Below, piece by piece: positions 1-8,962 of a stretch of 64,000 nucleotides of DNA. This DNA comes from Acidimicrobiia bacterium (GTDB taxonomy: Bacteria > Actinomycetota > Acidimicrobiia > Acidimicrobiales > Bin134), in the NCBI GenBank assembly GCA_009842675.1, contig VYEX01000005.1:1-64000 (forward strand). The letters are read 5' to 3'. The translations under genes and the position numbers were made by a program. Position 1 is the first letter of the stretch, and every line of letters begins with the position of its first letter. A model generated the notes under the pieces. It worked only from the letters and a program-made list of their open reading frames with translations. It made no database searches and was not told the origin of the DNA.

Positions 1-480
1 GATTGGGAGGTGGCCGGGGGAGTGGTGCTGCGCGGGGATCAGTTGCTTTTGGTGCGCAACCGGCGCCGAAACGACTCGGTGGAATGGAGCACGCCCGGCG
101 GGGTGGTCGATCCGGGTGAGACCATGCTGGAGGCGCTGGGCCGGGAGGTGCAGGAGGAGACCGGGATCCAGGTTCATCTCTGGGAAGGCCCGCTGTATGA
201 GATAACCGTGGATTTCACCGACCTCGGTTGGCGGCTTCGGGTGGAGACCCACCTGGCGGTGGATTGGAACGGCGAGATCGTGCTGGAAGACCCCGACGGC
301 ATCGTGGAGCACGCCGACTTCTACCACCCCGACGAGTGCGAGGTCCGCTTGGTCCAGAGCCCTCGCTGGGTACGGGAGCCGCTGATGGAGTGGTGTCGCC
401 GGCGCCCCGACCAGAAGCTGACCTACCGCTATCAGGTGACTGGCACCGAGATCGACGGCCTAGCGGTCACCAGGCTGTAG
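1..480 (+). CDS. NUDIX hydrolase (5' partial)
   Basis: NUDIX-superfamily pyrophosphohydrolase acting on a nucleoside-diphosphate-linked substrate that cannot be named from sequence. The NUDIX box is complete: GGVVDPGETMLEALGREVQE runs into ETGI, matching GX5EX7REVXEEXG. The reading frame is open to base 1, and the residues before the first GTG (base 10) read DWEV, which is typical of the first beta strand of these proteins, so the true start probably lies upstream of the window. The stop at 478-480 is 8 bp before the polymerase IV start, suggesting co-transcription. The family call is secure; the substrate is unknown. Confidence 0.85.
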   Translation, partial: DWEVAGGVVLRGDQLLLVRNRRRNDSVEWSTPGGVVDPGETMLEALGREVQEETGIQVHLWEGPLYEITVDFTDLGWRLRVETHLAVDWNGEIVLEDPDGIVEHADFYHPDECEVRLVQSPRWVREPLMEWCRRRPDQKLTYRYQVTGTEIDGLAVTRL

Positions 481-488
481 TCGCAGCA

Positions 489-1733
489 ATGGGGAACTCG
501 AGCGGCGCCGGTGGGAATGCCCGTTCGGGGTCCATCTTGCACGTGGACATGGATGCCTTCTTCGTGTCAGTGGAACAGCTTCGCCGCCCCGAATTGCGAG
601 GTCTGCCGCTGGCGGTGGGCGGTCCGGGCACCCGGGGGGTGGTGGCGTCTGCCTCCTACGAAGCCCGGTCCTTCGGGGTGCATTCAGCCATGCCGGCGGT
701 TCAAGCCCGCCGCCTGTGTCCAGAGATTGTGTTCTTGCCCGGCGACCACGAGCTGTACTCCGAAGTGAGCGACCGCATCATGGTCATTTTGCGGTCGTTC
801 ACACCTCTGGTGGAGCCCTTGTCGGTGGACGAGGCGTTCTTGGACGTGTCTGGCGCCCATGACTCACCGGTGGCAATCGGCCATTTGATCAGACGTCAGG
901 TCCGCGATGACGAGGGCATCAATTGCGCGGTAGGGGTGGCCGCGGTCAAGTTCTTGGCCAAGCTGGGGTCCAAGCTGGCCAAACCTGAGCCCACACCCCA
1001 AGGGCCCACAGGCGGCGTTGGGGTGTTTGAGGTGCCGGTCGGCGAGGAACGGGCGTTCTTGGCCCCCCGCCCGGTGAGCGACATCTGGGGAGTGGGTCCG
1101 GCCACGCTGGCCCATCTCAGCCGCATCGGAATATCCACCATTGGAGAGTTGGCCGAATATCCCCTCGACCGGCTGGCCGCGGTCGTCGGCAACGCTCACA
1201 GCCGGCATCTTCACGATCTGGCCAACGCAGTCGACCCCCGACCGGTTGTTCCCAACACGGCGCCCAAGTCAATGAGCCGGGAACAGACGTTTTCCCGCGA
1301 TCTGCACACCCACGAGGACCTTGGCGCGGCGATAGTGGCTCTGAGCGACTCAGTGGCATCCCGCCTTCGGGCCGCCGAATTGGCGGGACGTACGGTCACC
1401 CTCAAGATCCGCTTCGGGGACTTCAACACCATCACCCGGTCTCACACGCTGGCCAGCCCGGTTGACTCCGGAGTGGTGCTGGCCCGGGAGGCCAAGCGGC
1501 TGCTGGAAGCGGTGGATGTCGCCTCCGGCGTGCGCCTCATTGGGGTGGGGGTGTCGGAGTTGGAGGATCCCGGTCAACGCCAGTTGTCCCTGGAGGACGC
1601 CAGTGCCCCGTCCTGGCACGACGTCGACCGGGCCGTTGACCGCATCAGGGGACGCTTCGGCACCGAGGCCATTCAAACCGGAGGAACTGCCGACGAGCGT
1701 CCCAGGGGCGTCGGTTGGACCCGCCCAAATTGA
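489..1733 (+). CDS. dinB: DNA polymerase IV (Y-family translesion polymerase)
   Basis: Error-prone Y-family polymerase for lesion bypass, 414 aa. The palm carries HVDMDAFFVSVEQ near residue 18, with Asp20 as metal ligand, and SVDEAFLDV near residue 112 (Asp114, Glu115 catalytic carboxylates). SYEAR SFGVHSAMPA is the nucleotide-binding finger region, and a helix-hairpin-helix thumb follows (DIWGVGPATLAHLSRIGI). A QLSLED segment near the C-terminus resembles a sliding-clamp binding peptide. I chose ATG at 489 because the open frame further upstream only overlaps the NUDIX gene in another frame and lacks family similarity. It lies just after the NUDIX gene, so both may share a transcript. Confidence 0.93.
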   Translation: MGNSSGAGGNARSGSILHVDMDAFFVSVEQLRRPELRGLPLAVGGPGTRGVVASASYEARSFGVHSAMPAVQARRLCPEIVFLPGDHELYSEVSDRIMVILRSFTPLVEPLSVDEAFLDVSGAHDSPVAIGHLIRRQVRDDEGINCAVGVAAVKFLAKLGSKLAKPEPTPQGPTGGVGVFEVPVGEERAFLAPRPVSDIWGVGPATLAHLSRIGISTIGELAEYPLDRLAAVVGNAHSRHLHDLANAVDPRPVVPNTAPKSMSREQTFSRDLHTHEDLGAAIVALSDSVASRLRAAELAGRTVTLKIRFGDFNTITRSHTLASPVDSGVVLAREAKRLLEAVDVASGVRLIGVGVSELEDPGQRQLSLEDASAPSWHDVDRAVDRIRGRFGTEAIQTGGTADERPRGVGWTRPN

Positions 1734-1801
1734 GTGACTGGGGCGGTGCATCGCTGGTCGCTGGCATTGTCTGACAGGTCGGCCTGTGAGACACTTAGAC
1801 A

Positions 1802-2188
1802 GTGCCACTTTCCGAGGACGAGCAACGCATCCTTAGCGAAATAGAGGAACGGCTCTATGAAACCGACCCTGCGCTGGCACGCGAGGTCGGCCGAACCACG
1901 GTGTTCACCCACCCTGCCCGCAATCTCCGCCTCGCGATTCTGGGCTGCATTGTCGGGTTGATATTCATGATCGTGACCCTTTCCACTTCGTATTGGCTCT
2001 CATTCCTGGGCTTTTTGGTCATGCTGGCCGCCTCGCTGTGGGGGTGGAGCAATCTGCGCCAATTGGGGCGATTCGGCCTTCAGCAGATAAGCAACAGCAT
2101 CAACCGAGGCGACGTGAGCACCTTTCTACGGTCGCCTGGCCGCCGCATTCTCAACCGCTTGCGCCGCGGCGACGCCGAGCGCCCCTGA
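1802..2188 (+). CDS. DUF3040 small membrane protein
   Basis: 128-residue protein of the actinobacterial DUF3040 family; its molecular role is unknown. The N-terminus MPLSEDEQRILSEIEERLYE is the family signature. Two adjacent hydrophobic helices follow at roughly residues 42-80 (LRLAILGCIVGLIFMIVTL and YWLSFLGFLVMLAASLW). The C-terminal third is basic and likely cytoplasmic. It starts with GTG at 1802 and ends 20 bp from the convergent transglutaminase gene, with no clear terminator between them. In other actinobacteria, members often sit near cell-division or dinB genes, and dinB is directly upstream here. Start codon moderately sure: there is no strong ribosome binding site. Confidence 0.8.
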   Translation: MPLSEDEQRILSEIEERLYETDPALAREVGRTTVFTHPARNLRLAILGCIVGLIFMIVTLSTSYWLSFLGFLVMLAASLWGWSNLRQLGRFGLQQISNSINRGDVSTFLRSPGRRILNRLRRGDAERP

Positions 2189-2208
2189 ACACCCGCTCTC
2201 AACTGCGG

Positions 2209-4542
2209 TCAGGGGCCAATAGTCCAGCTGGGCCTGCGCCGTGGCCGACGCCGTGAACTCAAGAGCGGCCGAGGATTGAATGCTGCGGCGAGTCTCTGCC
2301 ACCACCTCACCCTGAAGTTGACCTCGGAGCGCACCGACAGCGACCAGGTCCGGGCCAGCCACTGATTGTGGTCGGTGGGCTCCGATGGGGCGAAACTCGC
2401 GGCTGCGGCCAACTCGCCCAGTTGCCGTAAGTCGGGGCTGTGAAGCGGGACTTGCTCAATGGTCCGGCGGGCGAATTCGGAATAGGTCTCGTCGGGCCGG
2501 GGGTTCATGTTGATGAGCGCCAACGCCTCCACGGTCTCGGTCCACATCAGCCTGATCTTTCCCCGGTTCCCGGTGATCTTCAGGAATCGCCGCCGGCTTT
2601 GGAACTTGCGGAGCCAGGGAATTAGCAAGATCAGCACGACGGCCAGCGAGGGGGCCAGAATGGCAATCCACGTCTTCCAGGTGAAGCCGCCCCGGTCGCC
2701 GGAGGACTCGGCCCGCGTGTCGCCGAACTCCGGTAAGTCAGGGGGGAACAGGCTCTCGAAATCGGTCGAAGGCTCTAGAGGACCGAAGGGTTCGGGGGCC
2801 GGTTCTTCGTCGAGGCCTTGCAGATCGGGGCCGCTGACCGCTTGGGCCTCGGCCAAACCGGTGTAGTTCTGGGCGCCGGGGGCGCCCCGGCCCGGCGTGG
2901 GCTCGAAGGCCACCCACCCTGCGCCGGCCAAGTACACCTCGGGCCAGGCATGGGCGTGTTTCCCCTGAACCAGGTAGAGGTTGGGATCGGCCGGATCGGC
3001 CTCTCCCACGGTGAAGCCCACCGCGACCCTGGCTGGCAGGCCCACCGAACGGGCCATGGCCGCGAAGGTACCGGCGAACTGCTCGCAATAGCCCCTTCGG
3101 GTGCTCAGGAACTCTTCGATCCGGTTCCCAGAATGGCCGGGGGCCACTCTTGCGTCGTACACGAAGCCCCCACTGCGGAAGAAGCTCTGAAGGGCCAAAG
3201 CCTGCTCGTAGCCCGATCCGGCTCCGTCGGTCAGCTGGGCGGCCAGTTCCCGAACCCGGGGGCTGAAATCCGAAGGCAGCGATGTAAATGATTCCACTGA
3301 TGATTCCAAATCAGTTTGAAGGGGGATGGCTTTGAGGGCCTCGGGATCGAATCGAGGCAGGGCTGAGGTGACGGTATAGGTGAGGTCGTTGGAGTTGGCC
3401 AGGGAGCGACCTACGATGAGCGTCGAGGACAAGGGTTCATAGCTGATGTCCCCACTGCCAACCTCACTAGTGGCCGAGACCATCGACCGGGGTTCGAAAG
3501 CCGCGGGCAGCCAAACCGCGCCGAGTTGTTCGATGCTGAACTCCTGAACTGACTCCTGCACGCTGGAACCCGACTGGAACAGTGATGGCAACTGCGTCGG
3601 GCGAGCGGCGTAGTCGGCCCGAGAGGTCCAAACTTGCCCGTCGAATTGGTCTAGGGCGGTGAGGCGCCAGTAGGACCGCTCCTCAGCTCTCACCTGGAAC
3701 ATGACCGTGTCGGCCTGGCTCACCAGTCGGCCCCTGATGTCCACCAGCGGGCTGAGCACCACCCGGCCCGAGCTTCGCCGGCCCCGCTCGACAGCCTCGC
3801 TCAAGTCGACCAGTGGGTCGTCGTTGCTGCCGAGAACCGGACCTGCGGCCAGCGCACCTGCCAATGCCACCGCAGCGACGGCGGCGCCACCGCCCAACAG
3901 TGCCCGGCGGCCGCTAGAAGCCCGGCCCTCGCCCCCCAGCCATGCCGCGCCTGCGGTGCGGCCCACCACACGGTGAATCGTGGCGAACAGCAGCAGGGCC
4001 GCGGTGAACAACCCGATGGTAAGAAAGCGGTGCTCATCGGTGCCCACCAGCCCGGTGAAGCCGATGGCGACAATCGGCAGCACCATGGGCTCGAACAGGG
4101 CCCGCATTCTCATCGCCATCCAGTCGTTGAAGAATGCCAGCAGCCAGACTGCCACCATGGCGCTCACGGTGAACCCGTCAACCGGCTCCACCGGCGGGCT
4201 GAGCTCACCGAAATTGGTCCAGGCTCGCTCCAGATCGTCGGCCAATGCCGATTGGGTGTCTGCGGCGGGCAGACCCCAATAGGCAGTGTCCCAATATCGA
4301 ATCCAGGTGACCGCCAGGATCAGCCCGACAGCGCTGGACAAAGCCGAAACCAGCATTCCCCAGCCGATGCGGCGCACCACCAGGGCCAGCAGATGGCCCG
4401 CGGCCGCGGCAATGAACACGGGCAAGACCCAGCCGTCGCTCTCGAAGACTCGGATGAGGCTGAAGGCAGTGGCCGCCGTCAGGATCGGCCCAGTCACCTC
4501 CAATGCGGCCTCCCATCCATTGGCGGCTCGAGGGGCGGTCAT
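2209..4542 (-). CDS. TgpA-like membrane transglutaminase
   Basis: 777-residue membrane protein. Residues 1-235 hold several transmembrane helices of the TgpA N-terminal (DUF3488) type. A periplasmic/extracellular region carries the transglutaminase-like core: Cys486 in RRGYCEQFAGTF, His531 in KHAHAWPEV, and an acidic third residue, Glu547, in WVAFEPTPG, where the family often has Asp. A further helix near residue 630 (IAILAPSLAVVLILLIPWL) precedes a DUF4129-like cytoplasmic tail. It is last of four co-directional genes; its ATG overlaps the stop of the DUF58 gene by 4 bp (ATGA), so translation is coupled. The target protein or cell-wall substrate is unknown. Confidence 0.87.
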   Translation of the reverse strand: MTAPRAANGWEAALEVTGPILTAATAFSLIRVFESDGWVLPVFIAAAAGHLLALVVRRIGWGMLVSALSSAVGLILAVTWIRYWDTAYWGLPAADTQSALADDLERAWTNFGELSPPVEPVDGFTVSAMVAVWLLAFFNDWMAMRMRALFEPMVLPIVAIGFTGLVGTDEHRFLTIGLFTAALLLFATIHRVVGRTAGAAWLGGEGRASSGRRALLGGGAAVAAVALAGALAAGPVLGSNDDPLVDLSEAVERGRRSSGRVVLSPLVDIRGRLVSQADTVMFQVRAEERSYWRLTALDQFDGQVWTSRADYAARPTQLPSLFQSGSSVQESVQEFSIEQLGAVWLPAAFEPRSMVSATSEVGSGDISYEPLSSTLIVGRSLANSNDLTYTVTSALPRFDPEALKAIPLQTDLESSVESFTSLPSDFSPRVRELAAQLTDGAGSGYEQALALQSFFRSGGFVYDARVAPGHSGNRIEEFLSTRRGYCEQFAGTFAAMARSVGLPARVAVGFTVGEADPADPNLYLVQGKHAHAWPEVYLAGAGWVAFEPTPGRGAPGAQNYTGLAEAQAVSGPDLQGLDEEPAPEPFGPLEPSTDFESLFPPDLPEFGDTRAESSGDRGGFTWKTWIAILAPSLAVVLILLIPWLRKFQSRRRFLKITGNRGKIRLMWTETVEALALINMNPRPDETYSEFARRTIEQVPLHSPDLRQLGELAAAASFAPSEPTDHNQWLARTWSLSVRSEVNFRVRWWQRLAAAFNPRPLLSSRRRPRRRPSWTIGP

Positions 4543-5798
4543 GGACGGTGCCCAGCGGTACTAGGGGCGGTTGGGCCCTGGGTGGCCAAGGGCTCATCGC
4601 CGGTGGCCGTATGCGCTGACCACGAATCGGTGAATTCCATGGCCCCATCCACCATCAGCACGGTCGTCCCGGGGATGAACTGGCGGGGCAGCTGCCCCGG
4701 ATGGGCCGGATCGAAACCAGCGAACAGCACCACTGTCTTGGAGCTGAATTGGGAGCCCAAGGGCATCAAGGAACCGGACTCGGTACCGTCGACGGCGGCG
4801 GCCAGTGCCACGATGAGTCCCCCGCCGTGCTCCCGTCCCAGCTGCTCCACTGCGCCGACCAGGCTGCCGATGTCCGGGCTGACCAGGGCCAAGTGCTCAT
4901 AAATCTTGTACAGATGAGCGGAATCGGCACCAAAGCCGCTGTCGAAATCCGCGGTGGTGGTCAAGCGGATCTGGTCTCCCCGATTCTGGCTTGCCCGGCA
5001 GATGCTGGCCGCGGCCGACACCATGGCCTCGAAACGCTCCAAGCCAGCTTCGGTGTCCAACTGTGCGCTCCGGGTGTCAAGCAGAACGGTGGTGTGGGTG
5101 TGGGAGAACTCCTCGTATTGGCGCACGATCAACTCGTCGTGGTGGGCCGACGACCGCCAGTGGATGCGCCGGGGGTCGTCGCCCCTTTGAAACGGACGCA
5201 GGCCGTAGAGTTCCTCGCCGCTTTGGGCCATGGGGCTGCGCCGAACGGCGTCGAACGAACTACCCGGCAAGCGTGGGGGAGGCCCGATGGGGTACATCGC
5301 AGGGTAGACCAGCGCCTCTGCCTGACCGCCGAGCTGAAATCGTCGAGCTGACATGCCCAGCGGATCGGTCACTGTCAGCGCAAGCGGTCCCACTTTGACC
5401 CGACCCCGCTCCTCGGTGGGAAGCCGGTAGGCAACGGTCAGCCCCTCATCGGTCCGAACCGGAGCCACCAGCAGTTCGGGTGACTGAAAGGAGCTGGTTG
5501 AACGCCTGGTGGTGAAAGAGATGTCATCAGCCAGGCGCAGCACCGGGGTGCGAACCCGTCCGGGGTTGGCCATCTCCAGTCTCACCTGGCAGTCGTCGCC
5601 GACGTGTACTTCCTGGGGTTTGAGCGAGCGGGTGACCACTCGCAGCGGCTGGCGGACTTTGACGTACGCCACCGAGAGGGCTGCCACGGCCAGCCCGGCG
5701 ACCCCCACCGCCAGCAATTCGTCCGAGCCGAATATCCAACCAGCTGCCACCAGCAACGCCGATCCGATTAGGAGCAGCCATCCTGAGGTGGTGAGCAC
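4539..5798 (-). CDS. DUF58 domain protein
   Basis: 419 aa. Two N-terminal transmembrane helices (residues 5-50) are followed by a beta-rich region and the DUF58 signature LRPFQRGDDPRRIHWRSSAH near residue 200, then a von Willebrand A-like C-terminal part (TTVLLDTRSAQLD). DUF58 proteins are usual partners of MoxR ATPases and of TgpA-type transglutaminases, and the gene is flanked by exactly those: 13 bp after moxR and overlapping the transglutaminase by 4 bp. The proposed role is chaperone-assisted assembly or regulation of a surface complex; this is context inference rather than demonstrated function. Confidence 0.87.
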   Translation of the reverse strand: MLTTSGWLLLIGSALLVAAGWIFGSDELLAVGVAGLAVAALSVAYVKVRQPLRVVTRSLKPQEVHVGDDCQVRLEMANPGRVRTPVLRLADDISFTTRRSTSSFQSPELLVAPVRTDEGLTVAYRLPTEERGRVKVGPLALTVTDPLGMSARRFQLGGQAEALVYPAMYPIGPPPRLPGSSFDAVRRSPMAQSGEELYGLRPFQRGDDPRRIHWRSSAHHDELIVRQYEEFSHTHTTVLLDTRSAQLDTEAGLERFEAMVSAAASICRASQNRGDQIRLTTTADFDSGFGADSAHLYKIYEHLALVSPDIGSLVGAVEQLGREHGGGLIVALAAAVDGTESGSLMPLGSQFSSKTVVLFAGFDPAHPGQLPRQFIPGTTVLMVDGAMEFTDSWSAHTATGDEPLATQGPTAPSTAGHRP

Positions 5799-5811
5799 GG
5801 TGAACGAGGAG

Positions 5812-6771
5812 CTATTCGACCGGCGCTGGAACCGAGCCCATGACCTCGTCCACGATCTGCGCAGGTGGCGTGCCCCGGGCCCGAGCCTGGGGATTCAGCA
5901 GCAGTCGGTGGGCCAGCACCGGCACGGCCAGCTGCTTCACGTCGTCGGGGAGCACGTAGTCGCGCCCTTGGGAAGCGGCCCGCACCCGGCTGGCCCGTTG
6001 CAGCGCGAGGGTGGCCCGGGTGGACATTCCCAATACGAGGCTGGGGTGGTTTCTGGTGGCGTTGGCGATCTGCACCAGGTAGCGCTTGATCCCCGGGGCG
6101 GTGAACACGGCGCTGGCGTGATCGGCCAGAGCATTGACGGCCTGCGAATCGAGCGCGGGACGAAGGGAGTCCAGTGGGTTTTCGGCTCCGTGGGCATCGA
6201 GGATGTCCAGCTCAGCTTGTTTCGAGGGATAGCCCACCTCGATCCGCATCAAAAAGCGGTCGAGCTGGCTCTCGGGCAGAGGGTAGGTGCCTTCGTGCTC
6301 CAGCGGGTTCTGGGTGGCGATCACCATGAACGGCCGGGGGAGGGCGTGGGTGGTTCCGTCGACGGTTACCTGCCGCTCGGCCATGGCCTCCAACAGCGCC
6401 GACTGCGTTTTCGGGGAAGCCCGGTTGATCTCGTCGGCCACCACGATGCCGGAAAACACCGGTCCAGGCTGGAAATCCAAGGTGTTGGCCGCACGGTTCC
6501 AGATGGTCGCTCCCACGACGTCGGACGGGAGCAGGTCGGGGGTGAACTGAATGCGGCCGAACTCAGCCTGCACGGTGATGGCCAGGGCCTTGGCCAGGCT
6601 GGTCTTGCCGACGCCGGGGGCATCTTCGATCAGCAGGTGCCCTTCGGCCAGCAGGCAAGTCACCGCCAAGTCAAGAACATCGGCCTTGCCCATGATGGCT
6701 CGGCCGATGTTGGCGGTGATGGATTGGAACTGCTCGGCGAACAGTCCTTCCTCCGGTTCTTGCAAAGCCAT
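5812..6771 (-). CDS. MoxR-family AAA+ ATPase
   Basis: 319-residue AAA+ ATPase of the MoxR/RavA class. Walker A is DAPGVGKTSLAKALA, Walker B is VVADEINRASPKTQSALLEAM, and sensor 1 lies in MVIATQNPLEHEGTYPLPE; the latter two strings are the usual MoxR signatures. The start is ATG 6771 (MALQEPEEGLFAEQF); further upstream the frame only overlaps the DUF2889 gene antisense-free and shows no homology. It sits 13 bp after the DUF2889 gene and 13 bp before DUF58. MoxR proteins act as chaperones that load cofactors or assemble complexes; the client here is probably the DUF58/transglutaminase pair. Confidence 0.9.
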   Translation of the reverse strand: MALQEPEEGLFAEQFQSITANIGRAIMGKADVLDLAVTCLLAEGHLLIEDAPGVGKTSLAKALAITVQAEFGRIQFTPDLLPSDVVGATIWNRAANTLDFQPGPVFSGIVVADEINRASPKTQSALLEAMAERQVTVDGTTHALPRPFMVIATQNPLEHEGTYPLPESQLDRFLMRIEVGYPSKQAELDILDAHGAENPLDSLRPALDSQAVNALADHASAVFTAPGIKRYLVQIANATRNHPSLVLGMSTRATLALQRASRVRAASQGRDYVLPDDVKQLAVPVLAHRLLLNPQARARGTPPAQIVDEVMGSVPAPVE

Positions 6772-6784
6772 ATCTTCGATTCTC

Positions 6785-7588
6785 TCAGGTGTTGTGAAGC
6801 TGCGGCCAACGGCTTGGCATGTCGACGAGCATCCCGTCGGAATTGGGGCCGTGGTCGCGCAGCGTTCCCCGGCGGCGGAAAGCGACGTGGTAGCGCTCAG
6901 GCTGCGACGTCCAGCACACGTCCGCCACCAAACCCGACTCGATGGCATCGTCGCAGTCCTCTAGCTCGCTGAGCCGTGCGCCTGAGAGCCAGGTGGTGCG
7001 TTGGAGAACCCATGCGGCCTCGGCCTCTTCGGGATCCAGAACCTGTTCGCACCAGCGGACGAAGCCGCCCCTGATCGCACGACCGGAAAACGGCTCAGGC
7101 GATTCGATCTCCAGGCGGGCGGCCATCCGCCAACGGAGCATTTCAACTCCGTCCCTTTTGATCCAAGCGTCAAATGGGGGTTCGTCCCAGTCGGGCACGG
7201 TGGCGTCGTACTGGCGGGTGCCGGATTCCCCTCGGGCGGCGTGAAGCACCCCGAGGACGGCCGCATCGTAGAGGTGAGTGCACTGTTGGCGGACATCGGT
7301 CCAGGCGAAGACCTCGGAAGCGGAGGTGGTCAGCGGGCAGCCAACCAGGAGTTGGAGTTGGTCGAGCGCCCCCTCGCACGGCTCCCAGGGCATCCGGGGT
7401 CCGGCTGCGTCCGCTCCGGTGATTCGCTGTCCGTCGTGGGTCAATGCGGCTTCGTAGTGGTGCATGTCGTCTTCGAGCCCCACAATCACCGTCTTGTCGT
7501 CGGGGGCAATCATGCGCAGCCGTCGGCGGAATGCTCCACTGCCATGGCGATTGCGGACCAACATGGGCTCAGATTCATGTTGGGGCAT
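6785..7588 (-). CDS. DUF2889 family protein
   Basis: 267 aa soluble protein of unknown function. The N-terminal 125 residues match the DUF2889 pattern: LEDDMHHYEAALTHDGQRI, then RMPWEPCEGALDQLQLLVG and QQCTHLYDAAVLGVLHA. The C-terminal half is rich in Trp and charged residues and shows nothing I recognise. ATG 7588 (MPQHESEP) was chosen over an upstream start because the family-like region begins about 20 residues later and the extension would run into the divergent promoter region. It heads the operon that continues with moxR 13 bp downstream, an association I do not recall as standard. A divergent MFS gene starts 68 bp away. Confidence 0.72.
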   Translation of the reverse strand: MPQHESEPMLVRNRHGSGAFRRRLRMIAPDDKTVIVGLEDDMHHYEAALTHDGQRITGADAAGPRMPWEPCEGALDQLQLLVGCPLTTSASEVFAWTDVRQQCTHLYDAAVLGVLHAARGESGTRQYDATVPDWDEPPFDAWIKRDGVEMLRWRMAARLEIESPEPFSGRAIRGGFVRWCEQVLDPEEAEAAWVLQRTTWLSGARLSELEDCDDAIESGLVADVCWTSQPERYHVAFRRRGTLRDHGPNSDGMLVDMPSRWPQLHNT

Positions 7589-7656
7589 TGGTCGATGTTG
7601 GCATATCAGCGTCAGACGACCAGCTTTGTCGCCAGGGCAAGTACTGTCGGCTGATC

Positions 7657-8886
7657 GTGCCCGCCCCGACCTCTGCACTCCGCGCCCTGTCACATCGCTC
7701 GTTTCTGCTCTTCTTCATCGGGGTCTCCATCGCCACCACCGGGCAGTTCATGCAGTCGCTGGCCGTGCCCTTCTACATGAACGAGGTGACCGACTCGAAT
7801 GCCTGGGTGGGAGCCTCGGCGTTCGCGGTGCTGATCCCCTCGCTGTTCATGACTCCGGTGGCTGGTATCTGGAGCGATCGGATCAGCCGCAAGGCCATCT
7901 TGTTCGGATCGTTCTTCACCCAGCTGGCTTGCTCGGTGGCGTTCTTGGTGCTCTACACTTCCGACCTCCTCACCCCGTGGCTGATCCTCGGGCTCCAAGT
8001 GGTGGTGGGGGTGGCGTCGGGATTTCAGTGGGCGCCTACCCAGGCAATGACCGCGCAGTTGGTGCCCCCCGAAGACCTTCTGCCGGCGGTGCGCTTCGTG
8101 TCGCTGTCGTTCACCGCCGGGCGGGCGCTGGGCCCGGCCCTGGCCGGGCTCACCTTGCTGTATTGGGGGCCAGGCCCGGCGTTTGCGGTGACCATTGTCG
8201 GCTTCGTCTTGGGTTTGGCCTTTATGGCCCCGATAAGGCTGCGGTATACGGAGCCGGTTGAGCAGGAGCCGTTCTTGTTGCAATTCCGCCACGGTCTGGA
8301 ATACGTCAGGCGCCGTCCCGCCATGCGCTTGGCGATGGTCACCTCTTTCGTGGTGGCCTGCGTTGGAGCGGTTTTCGCATTCGCCCTCGTGGCCAGCGTG
8401 GCCGACGACGTGGTTTCGTTCGGCGATGCAAGCCTGGGCTGGCTCACCGCAACATTCGGATTCGGATCGCTGGTGGTGGGCTTGTATGTGACCCGCCACG
8501 GCGACCGCCATCTTCGTTCCCGGGTGGAGATGGCCGCCGTCGGGGTGTACGCCGTGGGGGTGCTGCTGGTCGGGTTCTCACCGTGGGTGGCGATCGGGCT
8601 GTTGGGTTACTTCGTGTTCGGGGCGGCTCACATGGCCCACGGGGTCACGATGAACAGCGCCCTGCAAGTGCAGGTTGACGAGCAATATCGAGGCCGGGTG
8701 ATGTCGGTGTGGCTGATGTCGGTGCTGTCCGGGCTGCCGATCGGCTCGCTGATCGGCGGTTTCTTGGGCGATCTCGTGTCGATGCGATTCGTGCTGCTCC
8801 TCTACGGCGGGCTGCTGGCCGTGTTCTGGGCCATCACCGTGGTTCGATCCAACGGTTTCGCCAGCCTCGATCTCGGCTCCAACTGA
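7657..8886 (+). CDS. MFS transporter (MFS_3/EntS-like exporter)
   Basis: 409-residue major facilitator protein with about twelve hydrophobic helices. The N-terminal RALSHRSFLLFFIGVSIATT and the loop GIWSDRISRKAILFGSF correspond to the MFS_3 group that includes enterobactin-type exporters and many drug exporters; a second conserved loop is VQVDEQYRGRVMSVWLM. The GTG at 7657 gives a short cytoplasmic N-terminus and was preferred to an upstream ATG, which would add a long non-hydrophobic, arginine/cysteine-rich stretch antisense to DUF2889. The substrate cannot be predicted. The gene is divergent from the DUF2889 operon and 76 bp upstream of the alcohol dehydrogenase. Confidence 0.85.
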   Translation: MPAPTSALRALSHRSFLLFFIGVSIATTGQFMQSLAVPFYMNEVTDSNAWVGASAFAVLIPSLFMTPVAGIWSDRISRKAILFGSFFTQLACSVAFLVLYTSDLLTPWLILGLQVVVGVASGFQWAPTQAMTAQLVPPEDLLPAVRFVSLSFTAGRALGPALAGLTLLYWGPGPAFAVTIVGFVLGLAFMAPIRLRYTEPVEQEPFLLQFRHGLEYVRRRPAMRLAMVTSFVVACVGAVFAFALVASVADDVVSFGDASLGWLTATFGFGSLVVGLYVTRHGDRHLRSRVEMAAVGVYAVGVLLVGFSPWVAIGLLGYFVFGAAHMAHGVTMNSALQVQVDEQYRGRVMSVWLMSVLSGLPIGSLIGGFLGDLVSMRFVLLLYGGLLAVFWAITVVRSNGFASLDLGSN

Positions 8887-8962
8887 CCGGAAGGTTTGGG
8901 AGAAGACTCCACTAGTACCGTTGTAAGGGCTGCGGAGACAGCTGATATTGGGAGGCGAATCA

